Assembly: GCA_950295325.1 (NCBI GenBank)
Contig: OX485803.1
Span: 14,074,001 to 14,138,000, forward strand
Direction of reading: 5' to 3'
Length of the DNA: 64,000 nt
Origin: Polytrichum commune
Taxonomy: Eukaryota; Streptophyta; Polytrichopsida; Polytrichales; Polytrichaceae
Shown here piece after piece: positions 31,013 to 43,081 of the stretch. The notes beneath the pieces were generated by a model, which made no database searches, was not told where the DNA came from, and saw nothing but the letters and a program-made list of their open reading frames with translations. Every line of letters begins with the position of its first letter. Positions within the stretch are counted from its first letter, which is position 1. A program made the position numbers and the translations under genes.

Positions 31013-33434
31013 GCACCAATCTCTTATTTAATCTAATCCCTCTACGTAGTCATTTTTATTTCCTTGCATTCGAATCAATTTTTTCAGTTACCAACTAAGA
31101 TCCTAAACAACAACTCAGTTTTTAATTTACCATGAACTAATACTTTGATTAGAAGTACCTTAAATTAATGCATATTAAGTGTATATTTATAAATTTAATA
31201 AATACCCATAAACTTTATAATTTACCTATTAAATACCCTACAACATGACAACATTTTAGGTGCTAGTGTATATGTGTTTCGTAAGATGACTTTAGAAAAA
31301 TATAAATTCAATTATATAAAGATTCCAATCAATAGTTAGTAAGGTGTTTTACTAATTTTATGAACCTTGTAAAATAATTCATGTTTCTTTTAAATAGACA
31401 TGACAAGTGATACACTTCAATTTCATGATACTAAAACTTACCTCTAAAAAATTCATGAATTTTTGAAATCAATTTTATAAATCTTTCGCACTTTGTGGGT
31501 TTCATATTATCGATTTCTCAACCTCTCGCCTCCTTGTTTCACAGTCTTTTGCCTTCTCATTCATTGGTTCATCTTTGTTTTGTGTTTATCTGGAAGCCTC
31601 TAGCCTCGATGTCTTTCACTATGATACCTCAAAGCCGGAAACAATCATGATGATGTGCAAGCAACCACTGCAAATGTGGTCCAAGGTTGGATAAGAGAGG
31701 TCAATCAAAATTTTGGTAGTTAGTCGTGGGAAGCGATTAGGAAAATCTTATACATGAGATATTGTTATTTGAGAAAAAAAGTTCTACAATTTCTAGTATT
31801 GATTTTGTGAAGTTATGAATAAGGGTACCAAATCATGAAACTAATCACAACATGTAATAATATTGGTTGAAAGTTCCAAGTTAAATTGGTTGTCTATATG
31901 GTGAACTTGGTTCATAACTCCAATGAAATTGGTGGAACCTATTGTTGAATTGGTTTGTAAAATCGTGAATTTGAGTTTACACTTATGTGAATTCATCTAA
32001 CCAAAGGAGCATAAGGATTTGGTGGTTTTCAAATGTTTTTTTGTTAATCATGAGTAGAGTGAGATAATTGATGGCTTTGAAGTGGATTTGTTGCATGCCA
32101 TTATTGTTCAATTACTTCAACTGTAGTCCTATGTAGATGCCTCCATAGAGGTGTGAATCCAAGTCATAGTATTTGTGACAATATAAAATTGAATATCCAG
32201 AAATATTTGACATCAAATATGCTGAAAATCCTATGATTATGCACATTACTGCATAACCCCCTAAAAATATCCCTTTGTCTCTTGCGGGGCATGAGACTAC
32301 AAGGGAGTTACCCCTGGTGACTATTGCAGGTAAATTTTCATGTTTTGTTACACAATCGCATGGCATCACATATCTAGGTTGAGAAGTTTGGAGATCTCTT
32401 GTACTTCTGGTTTCTAAGTATTTGGTCATTTGGTGCAAAACCTTTCTCATAAGTGTGAAACTCCATAAGTGTGCCACCCATACGGACACAAACACATGCT
32501 TGTGAATTCCTTGTTGCCAGAGGCGGCAACTCACATCTTTCTGTCTTGTCACTGGAAAACTATCAAAGATTGTCTAAAAGATTGACAACCTTCCAAACTA
32601 GGATACTTTCATACCTATGTCCAGGAAGAACCGGCGTTTAGTTACAGATGAACCCTTTGAGTTTGAGAAATAACCGATTGAAGTTGGAGACTTCAGGAGA
32701 ATTACTGATCATTTTAGAGGAATCTATAGAATTTTTTTCAAATGAATAAAGCAAAACCGGAAGATGTCAACATGTAACCGGCTGGATTTAGAATCACTGG
32801 GATCTTGACCGACTTCCCGGGCAGTGTTTCATACTTCACTTGATGTTGTAAGCGGACTTTCCAGTGTGCCTTGATAACCATCATTAAAGAACATGTATTA
32901 ATATCATTAGTGTTAACCACTTTGTGTAGGCCGTCGTTTACGAAGAAGGTCCATCAACTTCCTCCAATCACATCCCCCTGCCCCTCATCAAACCACAAAA
33001 TGCATCAGTTTCTCCATCCAACTATAAGGCGAGCATGCAATGCGGCCGATAGTTAAATGCATCACAAGCGACAATACAAGGCCCTAGCCGCACCACTGGT
33101 TAGGGGTTATTATGTAAGAGTATCCCAAAATTTGAGGCTGCCCTAAATCGATCTAGAAATAGCATAGGATGACACAACCGGGCTTATCTACTTCCTAACA
33201 ATTCATGAGAGGAGACTTTGAACTTAACTACTTCTAGGTAACTTAATGTGTTCATTACTAGTGTGATTATATACAAGTACAATTATGGTATACTTTTTAA
33301 AGGCCTTCCATATATGTACGTAACTATAAATTATAACATGTATACCATATGTATACGTAATACGGCAAGGTCCAAATCAATACCCCTCCTGTGCACTCAC
33401 GTATACTCGTACATGTTTAGTACAGTGCACCCCC
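31013..33434. other. AT-rich intergenic region
   Basis: No supported gene. A 146-residue frame on the minus strand at 32112-32552 has a possible hydrophobic stretch near its C-terminus but no family signature and no promoter or splice support. Remaining frames are short. Confidence 0.4.
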
Positions 33435-34829
33435 CTAGGTCATAACATTACCATTTTTGTCTTCTTTGTCGGAGGAAGGTTCGTCCTCTGCATGAAATTC
33501 TCTCTGAAGGTGATGTACATCTCCAATGAAATCCTCCATGCATATGCCTAAAATTTCAAATTGGAGATGATCAATTCTCATACAACTTTCGTAAGCAATC
33601 TTATGAAACCTCCTACAGGTAAGTTTTGGATGATCAGCTCCTGTGCACTTTCGTTAGTAATGTATGATACCCCTAGTTCAAGTGTTTCTGACATGTGTTG
33701 TCATGTGATTGGATGTGACTTTTTTCAAATACGACGTGGAGATTACCCTACCACTCTACATACCTGAATCATGTTCTCCTGCCGGCTTGTCCTCTGCGTC
33801 GGTGACGAGCCAACCCAGTTGGGGAGCGACGCAATACGTGACCGGATCGACGACAACTCCGACGAGGCCACCGCGCAGCAACATGTTGAATTCTTGCGAG
33901 AAGTATTCCCACACGAACGGTGTCTCGCTGAGTCCGCAAGGGATGTCGGAGGGATCCAATCGCACACCGGCCTTGCCAAGGGCCCCGGGGTTCATGACGC
34001 TGTCACCGGTGTAAAGAAAGAAGTTACCGATCCAGCCCGAGATCGTGGTAATGCCACCGGATCCGAAAGCACCGTGCTTCAAGAAGATGTCATTCCAGAA
34101 CGGCTGCTCGATCTTGTTGTCGAAGGCGCCCTCAAAGTGGACGAGGATGCGGTCCAGCTGCTCTCGCCACGGGGACAGGTCCAGGTCATCCAAGAGGGCC
34201 AGACCCTTGCGGAGCTTCTGCCAGTCTTCTTTGGTGCCTGTGAGCTTAACGGTAGGGATGCCGCACGCGGTCCTCACTTTGAACAAGAAGTAGCTCTTGA
34301 CAACGTCCATGAATACGATGGCATGTGCGACGCTGGCCACTTCGTCCGTCGTTGTGAACTTTGTGTTCAAGGCTTTGAGTGCCGCCACACCGCTCAGGTT
34401 CTCGGCAATTTGAGCTGTGAATTGGTGTGCTATTTTGCCCCAGTTGTTAGTGCCACAGCCTTTGCGGAGCGTGTCGTCCCGTACCAACAATTTTTTCTTG
34501 CCCTGGTGGTTGACGAAGGAGTGCCTGTGCTTCTCCGGGTCCTTGGCCACATGCGTTGAGACTCCGAGCATGAGTGTGTTCCATATCACGTCCGGGCTGA
34601 GGGTGAGGGGCAGGTGGTGGCTGAATGCCAAGTACACGGCCGCCAGCAACGGGTTCTTGATGCCCAGGGGCTTCCCCAAAATGAAGGACGCATCTACGTG
34701 TGAGAAACCGTCCACCTCCTTCTTGCCAGCCAGCACAATCGCTTGTTCCACCCCGTTGGGTTTAGTTGGCATCCAACAGTTCACCGTCTTCAACTCCGGT
34801 TGCACATCGTTCACCTTGAACTGCACCAT
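33435..34829 (-). CDS. DUF4419-family protein, two exons
   Basis: The chosen ATG at 34829 sits in a strong context (GGCCATGG). Exon 1 is 34829-33764, the intron is 33763-33641 (GTATGT...CACAG), and exon 2 is 33640-33435 ending in TAG, giving about 423 residues. Family features: HHLPLTLSPDVIWNTLMLG, HVAKDPEKHR with FVNHQGKKKLLVR, WGKIAHQFTAQI, a VFMDVVKSYFLFKV segment, CGIPTVKLTGTKEDW, FWNDIFLKHG and ISGWIGNFF. DUF4419 proteins have no assigned biochemical activity. Exon 2 joins in phase and adds an amphipathic helix and an acidic tail. Nothing nearby hints at a pathway. High codon-level GC compared with its AT-rich surroundings supports a real gene. Confidence 0.8.
33641..33763 (-). other. 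Intron of the DUF4419 gene
   Basis: 123 nt, CAG/GTATGT donor and TGCACAG acceptor, phase 1. A closer AG at the TGTAG preceding AGGTTTC would not restore frame, so the upstream acceptor was chosen. Confidence 0.7.
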
Positions 34830-37666
34830 GGCCGACGATTCCTGCAACGTCTGGGAATGCAATTGGCAATGGTAAGGATTGGATGACGAGGACCTATTCT
34901 TGGAGACAAGCACAACTACATAGCCTGGACGCAGAAAAGAACTGAAGCCGAAGCTGGACAAGCACAAATGCAATAGAAAGTACTCAATCAAAACAAAAGA
35001 CCAATTGGAAAACTACAGCCATAATTATTCATTGGAGACTCCATGAACCAAAGCATCCAAACAGAACACCGAGCTTAATTGCTTGCAAACATAAGAGCTG
35101 CTTCAGTATTAAACATCACAAACATTCTATACCAATCTCTCCGCAACATTACAACAAAGAAAAACAATCTGGGAGTCCATCAGGAGCCACACTATCGGTT
35201 ACCTTAGTTGGGAGTGCTGAGTCGAATTAGTGCTTATACTCTGCCGGAGTAACTTGCAGTCTACTGCAAATTCGCAAAACAGCAGCGCAACTTATGACCT
35301 GCAGGAGCGATTAACACACTCCAGATCTCTCCCAGCAGGATGGAAGCTCTACGATTTACAAAACAAATCTAGTGGCAACCGAGTGCACTAAAATCTCTTG
35401 GGATGTGCCTTCCAATATTGTTGTGCAGAACAATGAGTACAATCCTGGATATATAGAGTTACAATTGGTGGTGAATTGTCGGTAACGATCAGGACCTTCT
35501 AGGGCCCTGGTTGGCCAATGAACCTAGTAAGGAGGGCGAAGCTTTACTACTTCCTTCTTAGGGCCGCTTTACACTACGGTGGAGAAGTCCTCCGGTCAAG
35601 AATTCTAGAAGAATTTTGAAATTTGATTGCCCGAGAGTGACACTCTTGGCCGGTGGTGGTTTACACTATAGTCAAGAGTCCTTTGGTGGAGAACTTTGTA
35701 CATGGGTGAAAAAATGACATGGTTGGCAACGTGGCCACACTTTTTCCAAGGGGAGTTCTCTAGAGGTCAAGTTTCTTGGGCAACCTCAAAGCGTCGGATA
35801 AGAAACTTGACCTTCGGAGAACTTCAACTTCAATAAAATATTTCTTCCTTAGAGAAATCTCTCGGGGGGTGCACTCCATTGTCAAGTTGAACATCACGTG
35901 CGATAAAACATATCTACTTTCTACATAAAGCATCACCAAAATGGGTCAAAATTTTATCAATTGTTTTTCATGAGTAGATATACATGGTATCTATTACATA
36001 ATAATAATAATAATAATAATAATAAAACCAAATTTGATGATTTCTTTTGGATTTTTTTAAACATACTGTTTCTAACTAGAATGACGCAAAATTGAACTAA
36101 AACAATTACTACAAAACTTAAGATGCTCACAAATTTCAATATCTATAAAAAATATATATTATCAATGGTTATGCATATTATGTAGAAAAAATATCATAAT
36201 TTTCAAAATTATATATGGCATAAAATATAGAGTAGCAAACTTTTATCGCACGCAATTATGAAACGTAAGGGGGTGTGATAGCCCAAGAGAAATCTTTGCA
36301 CTATTGTTCTCCAAACAATTACAAATATTCTCAAAAACTCTTAAAATAAAAGGCCAAAGATCTTTGGTGTTGTCTACCCAAGTTAGCAACTGTCATCTTA
36401 TCTAAATTCTCATCTAACTTTTGGAAACTAATAATTTCATTAACACCAATATATAAAGAGTTCTCTAATAAGAACTAGACAATAATGATGCATGACGTTT
36501 AGCATCAAGATATTGGTGATACTATATCACCCGTGTACAAGGCAACATACTAGGTAGGAGGCCACTCTCACCCTAACCATGTCCATTCTACACTAGTAAC
36601 CCTAATTATCATTAAGTTCCCAACAAAAAGTGAAGTTCCCAAGTGGTTCCCATGCGAAAATGGATGTGTTTTAGATGTGCATTGTATAGATGAAAGGAAT
36701 TCTAGCATTAACTACCTCTTTAATATGACAAAACAAAGATTCTATATGTCGCATTATCGAGTGTTGTAGTCGTATAAAAGAGGGAGTTTTGAACTAAAAA
36801 GTGTGGTCTCGTAAAAATGTGTCGTAATATTGAGGGTGTCATATAAACAAGTGTCGTATTAATGAGGTTGGACTATACCAACATGTAATTTCTTTAAAAA
36901 TCAATAAGAAGATAATGTTACCTACTTATTTACCTCAATTTGGATGTATTATAGAGGTGGAACATTTTCAAATAAATTATTATCATGAAAGAAGTTCTAA
37001 AACATTGCCATATACATTTTATTTTATTTTTATCAATGTAATTTTTCTAAATATCAATACAATGGTCATTTAGGGGGTAACGTTTCTACTATGGCCGGCT
37101 TTGACCGTTTTGTGAAGTAAACACTATATTCGTTAAATTGAGACTTTTTGGGCATTTTGAGACATTCACATAAATAAGAACAAGGATAAATGGAACACAT
37201 ATTGGAGAAAGTTGTAAGATGCGAACACTTTGAAGCGGGTGTTTAGACCAAGAACCCCATATATAACTCATATTTGTGATGGTTTAGGGTGGGCAACCCA
37301 AACCTTAGACCAAATTGAAGGGGAAACCTTAAAACATTCATATTATTGCACACAAAATATTAGAGCTTGTATGAATATGGTTTAGGTAGGGCAATCCAAA
37401 CCATAGATCTTATTGAAGGGTTAATATGTTAACCAATATAATATTGCATACAAAATATTCCAAACTCATATTTGTGATGGTTTAGGTAGGGCAATCCAAA
37501 CCTTAGACCATATGGAAGGGGAAATCATGTGACACTTATATTATTGCAAATAAAACATACAAAGTATGGCATGTAAAATGCATAGCATGCTAACACCACA
37601 CATCCATTGGATAGTGCGACCCAAAATGTTCTTGCCTATGGCCCAAAACCCTACGCCTACTATGGC
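34830..37666. other. Intergenic region with small repeats
   Basis: No supported gene. It holds an AAT microsatellite (about 36000-36024) and three imperfect tandem copies of roughly 100-110 bp at 37270-37560, each with GGTTTAGG(T/G)(A/T)GGGCAA and TATTATTGCA landmarks. The remainder is AT-rich. Confidence 0.45.
37270..37560. repeat. Three imperfect tandem repeats of about 100-109 bp
   Basis: GGTTTAGG-type landmarks at 37279, 37379 and 37488, each followed by CCAAACC(T/A)TAGA and TATTATTGCA-like segments. Confidence 0.6.
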
Positions 37667-37999
37667 CTATCTAGCCTCGGAGAGTGCCTCTTTTTCTTTT
37701 GCCTCTTTTTCTTTTGTTTTTTTTTGTTTTTTTTGTTTTTTTTTTGCCTCTTTTTCTTTTGCTGCGGCTTCTTTTGCTCGCATTGCTTCAACATTCCTGA
37801 AAATCTCCACCCCGCGACTATAGCCATTCTTGGGGTGACCGCCATCAATAACTAATTTTGGATTCCGTTGGCCGCCCGAATTATACGACGAAGAATTCGA
37901 ATACGATGAAGTGGACTGTCTTGTATTTCTGGTCATGGAGTAGAAACGCTCCAACTCGACGGACGTACTAGCCCGCATAGGTTTACGGGTGGGACCAAC
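37667..37999 (-). CDS. Hypothetical protein, C-terminal exon
   Basis: It follows an acceptor (GCGTTGCAG) in phase 0 and encodes VGPTRKPMRASTSVELERFYSMTR-like sequence (segment shown in part), then a serine/tyrosine-rich stretch, and ends in a Lys/Glu/Ala-rich helix (KEKEAKKKQKK type) before a TAG at 37667. The helix is coded by a near-homopolymer T-rich tract on the plus strand (37690-37760), prone to length change. It pairs with the exon at 38135-38488. Function unknown. Confidence 0.45.
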   Translation of the reverse strand, partial: VGPTRKPMRASTSVELERFYSMTRNTRQSTSSYSNSSSYNSGGQRNPKLVIDGGHPKNGYSRGVEIFRNVEAMRAKEAAAKEKEAKKKQKKQKKTKEKEAKEKEALSEAR

Positions 38000-38134
38000 C
38001 TGCAACGCGTGAATGCAAGAACACACGTGTTAGTTTAGGGAGGAAGACCCAAACGTGTCACACGTTCATTTTTAAAGTGCCGGATGATTGTAATGCGCGG
38101 TTAACCATGTTTGGGGGGGGGGGGGGGAGTTCAC

Positions 38135-38488
38135 CTTGTCACCGGGGGCGTTCCCGTCGGAGTTGGCAAGGAGGGGCAATGCGTCCCGCAAAGGAATAGG
38201 AAGGGTGCCACTCTTCGTAGGCCGAGCGTCCATCCGCAGCCGCCGTTGAGGTGTACTACTGCCGCCGGGCCGAGAGGGGGATGTCCGGACGCATCTGCGA
38301 TTTATGCCCTTGAGCGGCGACGGGGACGGAGATCGCCGGAAGATTTGCTTGGGTGGGGGGCTATCGACGACACTGGCGTCAATAGGCTCCTTGGAGTAGT
38401 CGATGGTGGACGCGGCATCGTAGACGGTCTCGTAGAAGAAGCTCCCCAAGTTTGATTCGCTGACGATCTCAATCGAGGGCTCCAAACG
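38135..38488 (-). CDS. Hypothetical protein, internal exon
   Basis: Bounded by an acceptor (TTTTGCCATCAG) and a donor (AAG/GTGAAC), both phase 0. The encoded segment begins RLEPSIEIVSESNLGSFFYE and continues into a Ser/Pro/Arg-rich region with SPSPSPLKG, likely disordered and possibly phosphorylated. The 15-G run at 38113-38127 lies just inside the following intron. It sits directly downstream of the FCP1-like gene, whose frame ends in TGA at 38611, so it is probably a separate gene or an alternative 3' end of that one. Confidence 0.45.
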
Positions 38489-38610
38489 CTGATGGCAAAA
38501 TTAAAACAAACAAAACCCAAGGGGAGGGGGGGGGGGAGGGGGGAGCATGTGAAAATCGATATACAATTGAGGCATAATATATCACACACAATGACACACC
38601 ATGTAGTATC

Positions 38611-38999
38611 TCAAATGAGTTTATTATATTTCGCGTGAGCGTACAATTCTCTGTACATATAGTCCTTCGGATCCATGTATCTTTCGCTTATCGGATTACA
38701 ACTAAGGAACCGGGGCACGGGTAGTCCGCTCCCCACGAGCGTTTGAATGTACTTAAGTAGGTCTAACAAAAAGCGGTCTCGGACCTTCTCGACCGTCCAC
38801 GTCGGGCAAACTATGAAGTTCGAGGTCGGGTTCAAAATGTTCTTGGAAGCGTTGTTGTCCACCATCAACGTGTTGTCACGGGTGGGGCGAACGTTGTAGG
38901 GACAGCCGACCATGTTGGGACGCTGGTCCCATACGATTGGCTTCAAGACCTTAAGAAATTGATTTACTGCGGGGTTGTTGGGTTTTTTCACAACCCTGC
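38611..38999 (-). CDS. FCP1/NLI-phosphatase-like gene, 3' part
   Basis: Continues the HAD-type FCP1 homology region after the transposon insertion. It holds NQFLKVLKPIVW, the DNTLMVDNNASKNILNP segment (matching the conserved DD-x-x-K/N region with one Asp retained) and a C-terminal helix, ending in TGA at 38611. The frame joins perfectly to the 5' part if the insertion and one copy of GCAGG are removed. Such proteins usually dephosphorylate serine in the RNA polymerase II tail or related targets. Activity here is doubtful because the 5' part has an altered catalytic motif. Confidence 0.65.
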
Positions 39000-40388
39000 T
39001 GTGGGAACACGCGAACACCAAAAGATCCGGATTGGCGGTTTTAAGTGCCAAATCCGGGTTGTCCGGATGACCCTAGTATCGTCCAGGGATTCTGTGAAGT
39101 GTAGGAGGTCTAAAACTCTCCGTACCTGCTTATTTCCTCTTCCTTAGCCAAATTTCCGGAAATCCTAATTTCCGGATATTTGGTCTTTGGGGACATTCTT
39201 AGCCTTTTTCCGGAGTGTGCCTCTCCGGATGTTATTTCTAGGTCCTCTTTATAATACTTACCCACCCCTTTACGCCTACCCTCTAGAATAGGTGGTTTCT
39301 TCCGGTGAAGACGTCCTTGATAAGATTGGCATCCGGAAACTCCCTCACAACCAATCTGGATTGATCAGGTCCGTCCTGGCAGGTCACGCAGAGAGATCTG
39401 GATTGTTCCTTGGGACCATAGTAGCCAGAGGAGTCTGGATTCCGACCGGAGATCTGACTCGACGGGATGAGTAGGTGACCCGTACCACTTTCCGGATTAC
39501 CCCGTCCAAAGACTGTGAGACCTCTTCAGAAGGTCGGATGGCGTAAGTCCGGCACCTTCCGGATCTTGCCCAGTCCTAACGACGGCTATCTCACATGGAC
39601 GTTACCCAGGCATTCGGAACAATGAGGATCTCTTCCTACTGCACTCCGGAGGTGGCCTCCAATCCGGAATCCTTACTGATCCGGACCTCTCCTTCTCCGT
39701 CCAACGGATCGGTCCGGCTACCTCTACCTTGGATTCTATTCAATCAAAGCTAACTGGGCGATCCGTACCACTAATCCGGATAGGTCCGTCTAAGGACGGT
39801 GGGACCTCTTCAGAAGATCAGATTGGCGTAAGTCCGGATCCCTTCCGGATCTCACCCAATCTTCCCAGCGGCTATCCCACCTAGACGTTACCCAACCTAC
39901 CGGATTAGTAAGGTTTCCCTCCCACTACACTCAGAGAGGATCTACAAGGCGATAACCGGATCTGATCTGGGTCTCCTCTCTCATGTCCTATCCGGAACTC
40001 CTATCCCTCATGCTCTCTCTCTCTTCCACTAACGATCTCCGGATCATTCACACAAACAACAATAAAGAGAAGTCAAGGAGTGAGAAGCAAAGACATTTAT
40101 TCAGAATAGGAATAATCGCAATACAACAATTGAGAAGGAACCCTTCTCAAGCTCCTTATTCAACCTTAAGTAGAGGCTCAAAAATCCCTAAACTGAGGGC
40201 GGCGGCCCAAGTGGCCGCCGCTCAAGAAAAAAAACCCTAACTACACCCGGTCTCCCGGATTTCCCGGATCCAGATCCGGGTTTTCCGCTGACACTTACCA
40301 AGGGAAAGTTTTATTAATCGTCTTCAAAAACTCCTAAGTCCTACCTGCCTACCTCTATTCTGTCTAACTATTCTAGCTACTCCCCTAA

Positions 40389-42414
40389 CTAAGAAGACCG
40401 GTGCTTCTTCGGAGCCGATCCCTCCTTTGAGTGGCTCCCTAACCCGCTGACGGCGGATGAGCCCCCTGCCGGCGACGCCTTCTGCAGCCGCGTGAGCATC
40501 CTCCTCATGTTCGGAGACGGAGCAACCTCGTCCTCCGAATCCGCTGCCCTCTCGGTCCGTGGGGTAGCGGTCCCTGGTGTCCCGGAGACTGTCCCTGGGG
40601 TTCCGGAAGCTGTCCCCATCCGGATGCTTCGGACTGGAGAAGGATCGCTTCCGGTGCCCTGCTCCGGATTCCGTCCGCCCGAGAGTGAAGCCATCCGCGG
40701 ATCCCTGTTGGAGGCCGCCCTTGAGGGTGGCGGAGGAAATGGACTCACCACTTGGCAGTCCCGTGGAGACGATGGCGAGGCGTGGGTCATAGGGGCCTTG
40801 CCCCTACTCGGAGTGGCCTCCCGATCGGAAGTCTGGTGCCAGATCGGCGTCCTAGCCCTATCCGGAGTCTGGGACCGACCCGGTGCTCTTCCGCCTCACC
40901 TGGGGAGAACGGACCCTTTCCGGAGCCCCTCCGGAACTACCAGGCCGAGAGCCGCCTCCCTGCTGGCTGGGTCCTGCAGAGGACGGCGGGTTCTGAACCA
41001 GGGCTACTTCACCAACCACCTCGTAGAGGGTTCCGGTTGGTGACCCTGGCGGACCCGGATAGAGCACCCTCCGCGGTGTTCCGCTTGGCGGGACCACCCT
41101 CTGGATTTCCGCCAGGAGATCCTTCATCGTCCGTGAATACTTCACGAGGATGGGGAGGGTCTGCCTGGCGGAAGCCGGATCTCCGGACTCCATCATCCGG
41201 TCGTAGAGATGTGCCTTGTTCACGATCTCCGCCGGATGACCCACCAGCTCCCGGATCCGGCTGAAGAGCACTGCCTGCTCCGCATGGTACTTCCGGATCT
41301 CCTCGCTCTTCTGACTCAGCTCCTGAGTCATAGCCGCTACTTGTGCGGTGAGGTGGGCGTTCTCCGTCTTGGCTTGCTCCAGCTCCTTCCGGTCCGCCCT
41401 CTTTGCCAATTCCCGGAGAATGTTTCCGGGTCCGCAGTCGTCCAGAGCATGGTTCGCCCCCTTGACGATGTGCTCTAGTCGGTAATATTGGGTCTTGAGG
41501 TCCTCCATGCCCTCCTGGAACCGTTTGAACGGATTCTCCGGAAAGTCCCAAGCGGATAGGTCCACATTCCGCCATGGGGTCTCCCGGCTGGGTCCGGCTT
41601 CCGGATGATGGTGCGAGGGAGGAGGAGAGAGTGGCCTCGAGACAGTCGGCGGCGGGCTTCCGGGCGACGAGGGAGGTGCTTCCGGAAGAATGGGGTCGCT
41701 GGATGTTTCCGTCTCGACGTCTCTGGCTTCCGGAAGAAGCTTGTAGGTGACCTCGTCCGTCGCTATCGTTAGCAGGTCCTCCTCTTCCGCCAGGATGCAG
41801 TCGAAGTGCTGGTAAAGGTGTAGAATGAAGGGGGAGAGGAAGGAGGGTTTCCGGCCGATGTGGGGGAGGGCCCGTCCGACTATCTCCTGGATGATCAGGC
41901 CCCAATTCACCGGCCGGACTCCGGACATTGCACCAAACAGCGTGTTAGCCATGGTGAGGCTAATCCGCTTCGGCTTGTCCGGATTGAGAATGGGCAGGAG
42001 AAACTCTAGCACTCTCCGCTTCCTAATATTCCGGCAGTTCCCTGGGTGGAATCCGTCCTTTGGATCCGCGTCCCCTCTGAACTTCCCGGCGAACAGGCCG
42101 TCGCGGCGGCCGGCCCACCCCTCCGTGATTCCCCTGGGAAACCCGTAGACCCTATTCCACATATCCGGAGTCCAATGTTCCGGATCCCTCCTCTTTGTGC
42201 CTAGCCACTGATTTCCCCTCTCGAATTTAAACTCGCGGAGGGTATCTTCCGCTCTGAGATTCCAGGGTTTGGAGAGCAATCCCGCACAACCCATGACCCT
42301 GAGATCCTCCGCGAGCTCCTGCAGCTCTCTATCCTCCCTCGGAATTGCAGGGGTGAGGGCTTTCAACGGAATCGGGATGGGTTCCCGCTGATCCTCTTCC
42401 CGTGCTTCCGGCAT
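40389..42414 (-). pseudogene. TCCGGA-element protein (plant-transposon/gag-like)
   Basis: ATG at 42414 (MPEAREEDQREP). Residues about 50-230 form a helical domain with LLPILNPDKPKRISLTMANTL-like, VNWGLIIQEIVGRAL and FILHLYQHF segments, reminiscent of the putative plant transposon protein or gag-like N-terminal domain found in plant retroelement-derived proteins. Residues 240-300 are Pro/Ser-rich. Residues 320-420 are a coiled coil (LEQAKTENAHLTAQVAAMTQEL). The first frame stops after 518 residues at 40858 by a frameshift, since the C-terminal part (40790-40389) is open in another frame and matches copy A. No catalytic motif is seen, so it is structural or DNA/RNA binding at best. Confidence 0.6.
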
Positions 42415-42644
42415 TTTCCTCTCCTCTCACCCTTTCCGGCTTGCAACCTCTCTCTCTCTCTTCCGGAGTCCTTCTCTTCCGTCTAATTGCCACAAAGTCC
42501 CGGCAAGCCCACTGCCGGTGACTGAAAAGTGCAGAGTCCCAGCAATCCAATTGCTGGCGGATCGAAAGAATGAACACCTCACCACTCGTTCTCTCAACAG
42601 GTTGCCTTTTTCCAGAAAAGAGTGGGAGGGAGAAGGAAGGGACC

Positions 42645-42655
42645 CTTAAATATCC
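42645..42655 (-). promoter_or_regulatory. TATA-like box of copy B
   Basis: GGATATTTAAGG on the minus strand about 235 nt upstream of the element ATG, in an otherwise GC-rich leader that also has inverted AACGG/CCGTT-type words (42670-42790). Position is consistent with a promoter. Confidence 0.4.
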
Positions 42656-43081
42656 TTCCTCCCTCTTCCTTCCCCTGTTACCGTTTGGTTTAACGGAAAA
42701 CGGTTACCAACCGTTTTCCGGCGGTTCCCACCAACGGTTTTACTAACATTTTTCCCAACGGCTTTCTTTTCCCCCAACCGTCATAAGGCCCGTTATAACC
42801 GCCACTTCTGGGCCGTTGGGTAATCTTGGCACGTCCGTTACTTGGTCCGGACCAATGGTTTGGACCATGATTACAGGGTCCGCCCATCCTATTTGACGGA
42901 CCGGTCATAGTACTTATTTAGAGTCGTTTTTCCGCACAAGGCGGGGTTAGAATACTCTATTTCCTAGTACAATTAATTTTGTCCTAATAGACCCTATTAC
43001 CTTCAGATAAGCAAGGAAAAATACAGAAATGGAATCCGTATTTCCGTATTTCCGTATTTCCGTCGAATTTGGACTCCCACA

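Larger units (their letters stand above)
39000..43081 (-). mobile_element. TCCGGA-rich transposon, copy B, complete
   Basis: The element starts TGTGGGAGTCC at 43081 and ends GTTCCCACA at 39000 on the minus strand. The short terminal inverted repeat is TGTGGGA. It is flanked by a 5-bp duplication (CCTGC on the plus strand, 38995-38999 and 43082-43086). It lies in the FCP1-like coding region. It holds a single gene, a TATA-like box and a 1.4-kb TCCGGA-rich tail. I could not see long terminal repeats: the first 100 bases do not recur near the other end. It may be a non-autonomous DNA transposon or a degenerate retroelement; class is open. The same 3' end in copy A confirms the boundary. Confidence 0.8.

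Noticed and set aside
32112-32552. 146-residue minus-strand ORF
   Set aside because: No domain, no splice or promoter support, AT-rich surroundings; not annotated as a gene.
33771-34559. 262-residue plus-strand ORF over the DUF4419 gene
   Set aside because: It is antisense to a recognised family protein and has no signature of its own.
39000-43081. Full LTR retrotransposon at copy B
   Set aside because: The first bases of the left end do not recur near the right end and vice versa, so no long terminal repeats are visible despite TG...CA ends and a 5-bp duplication.
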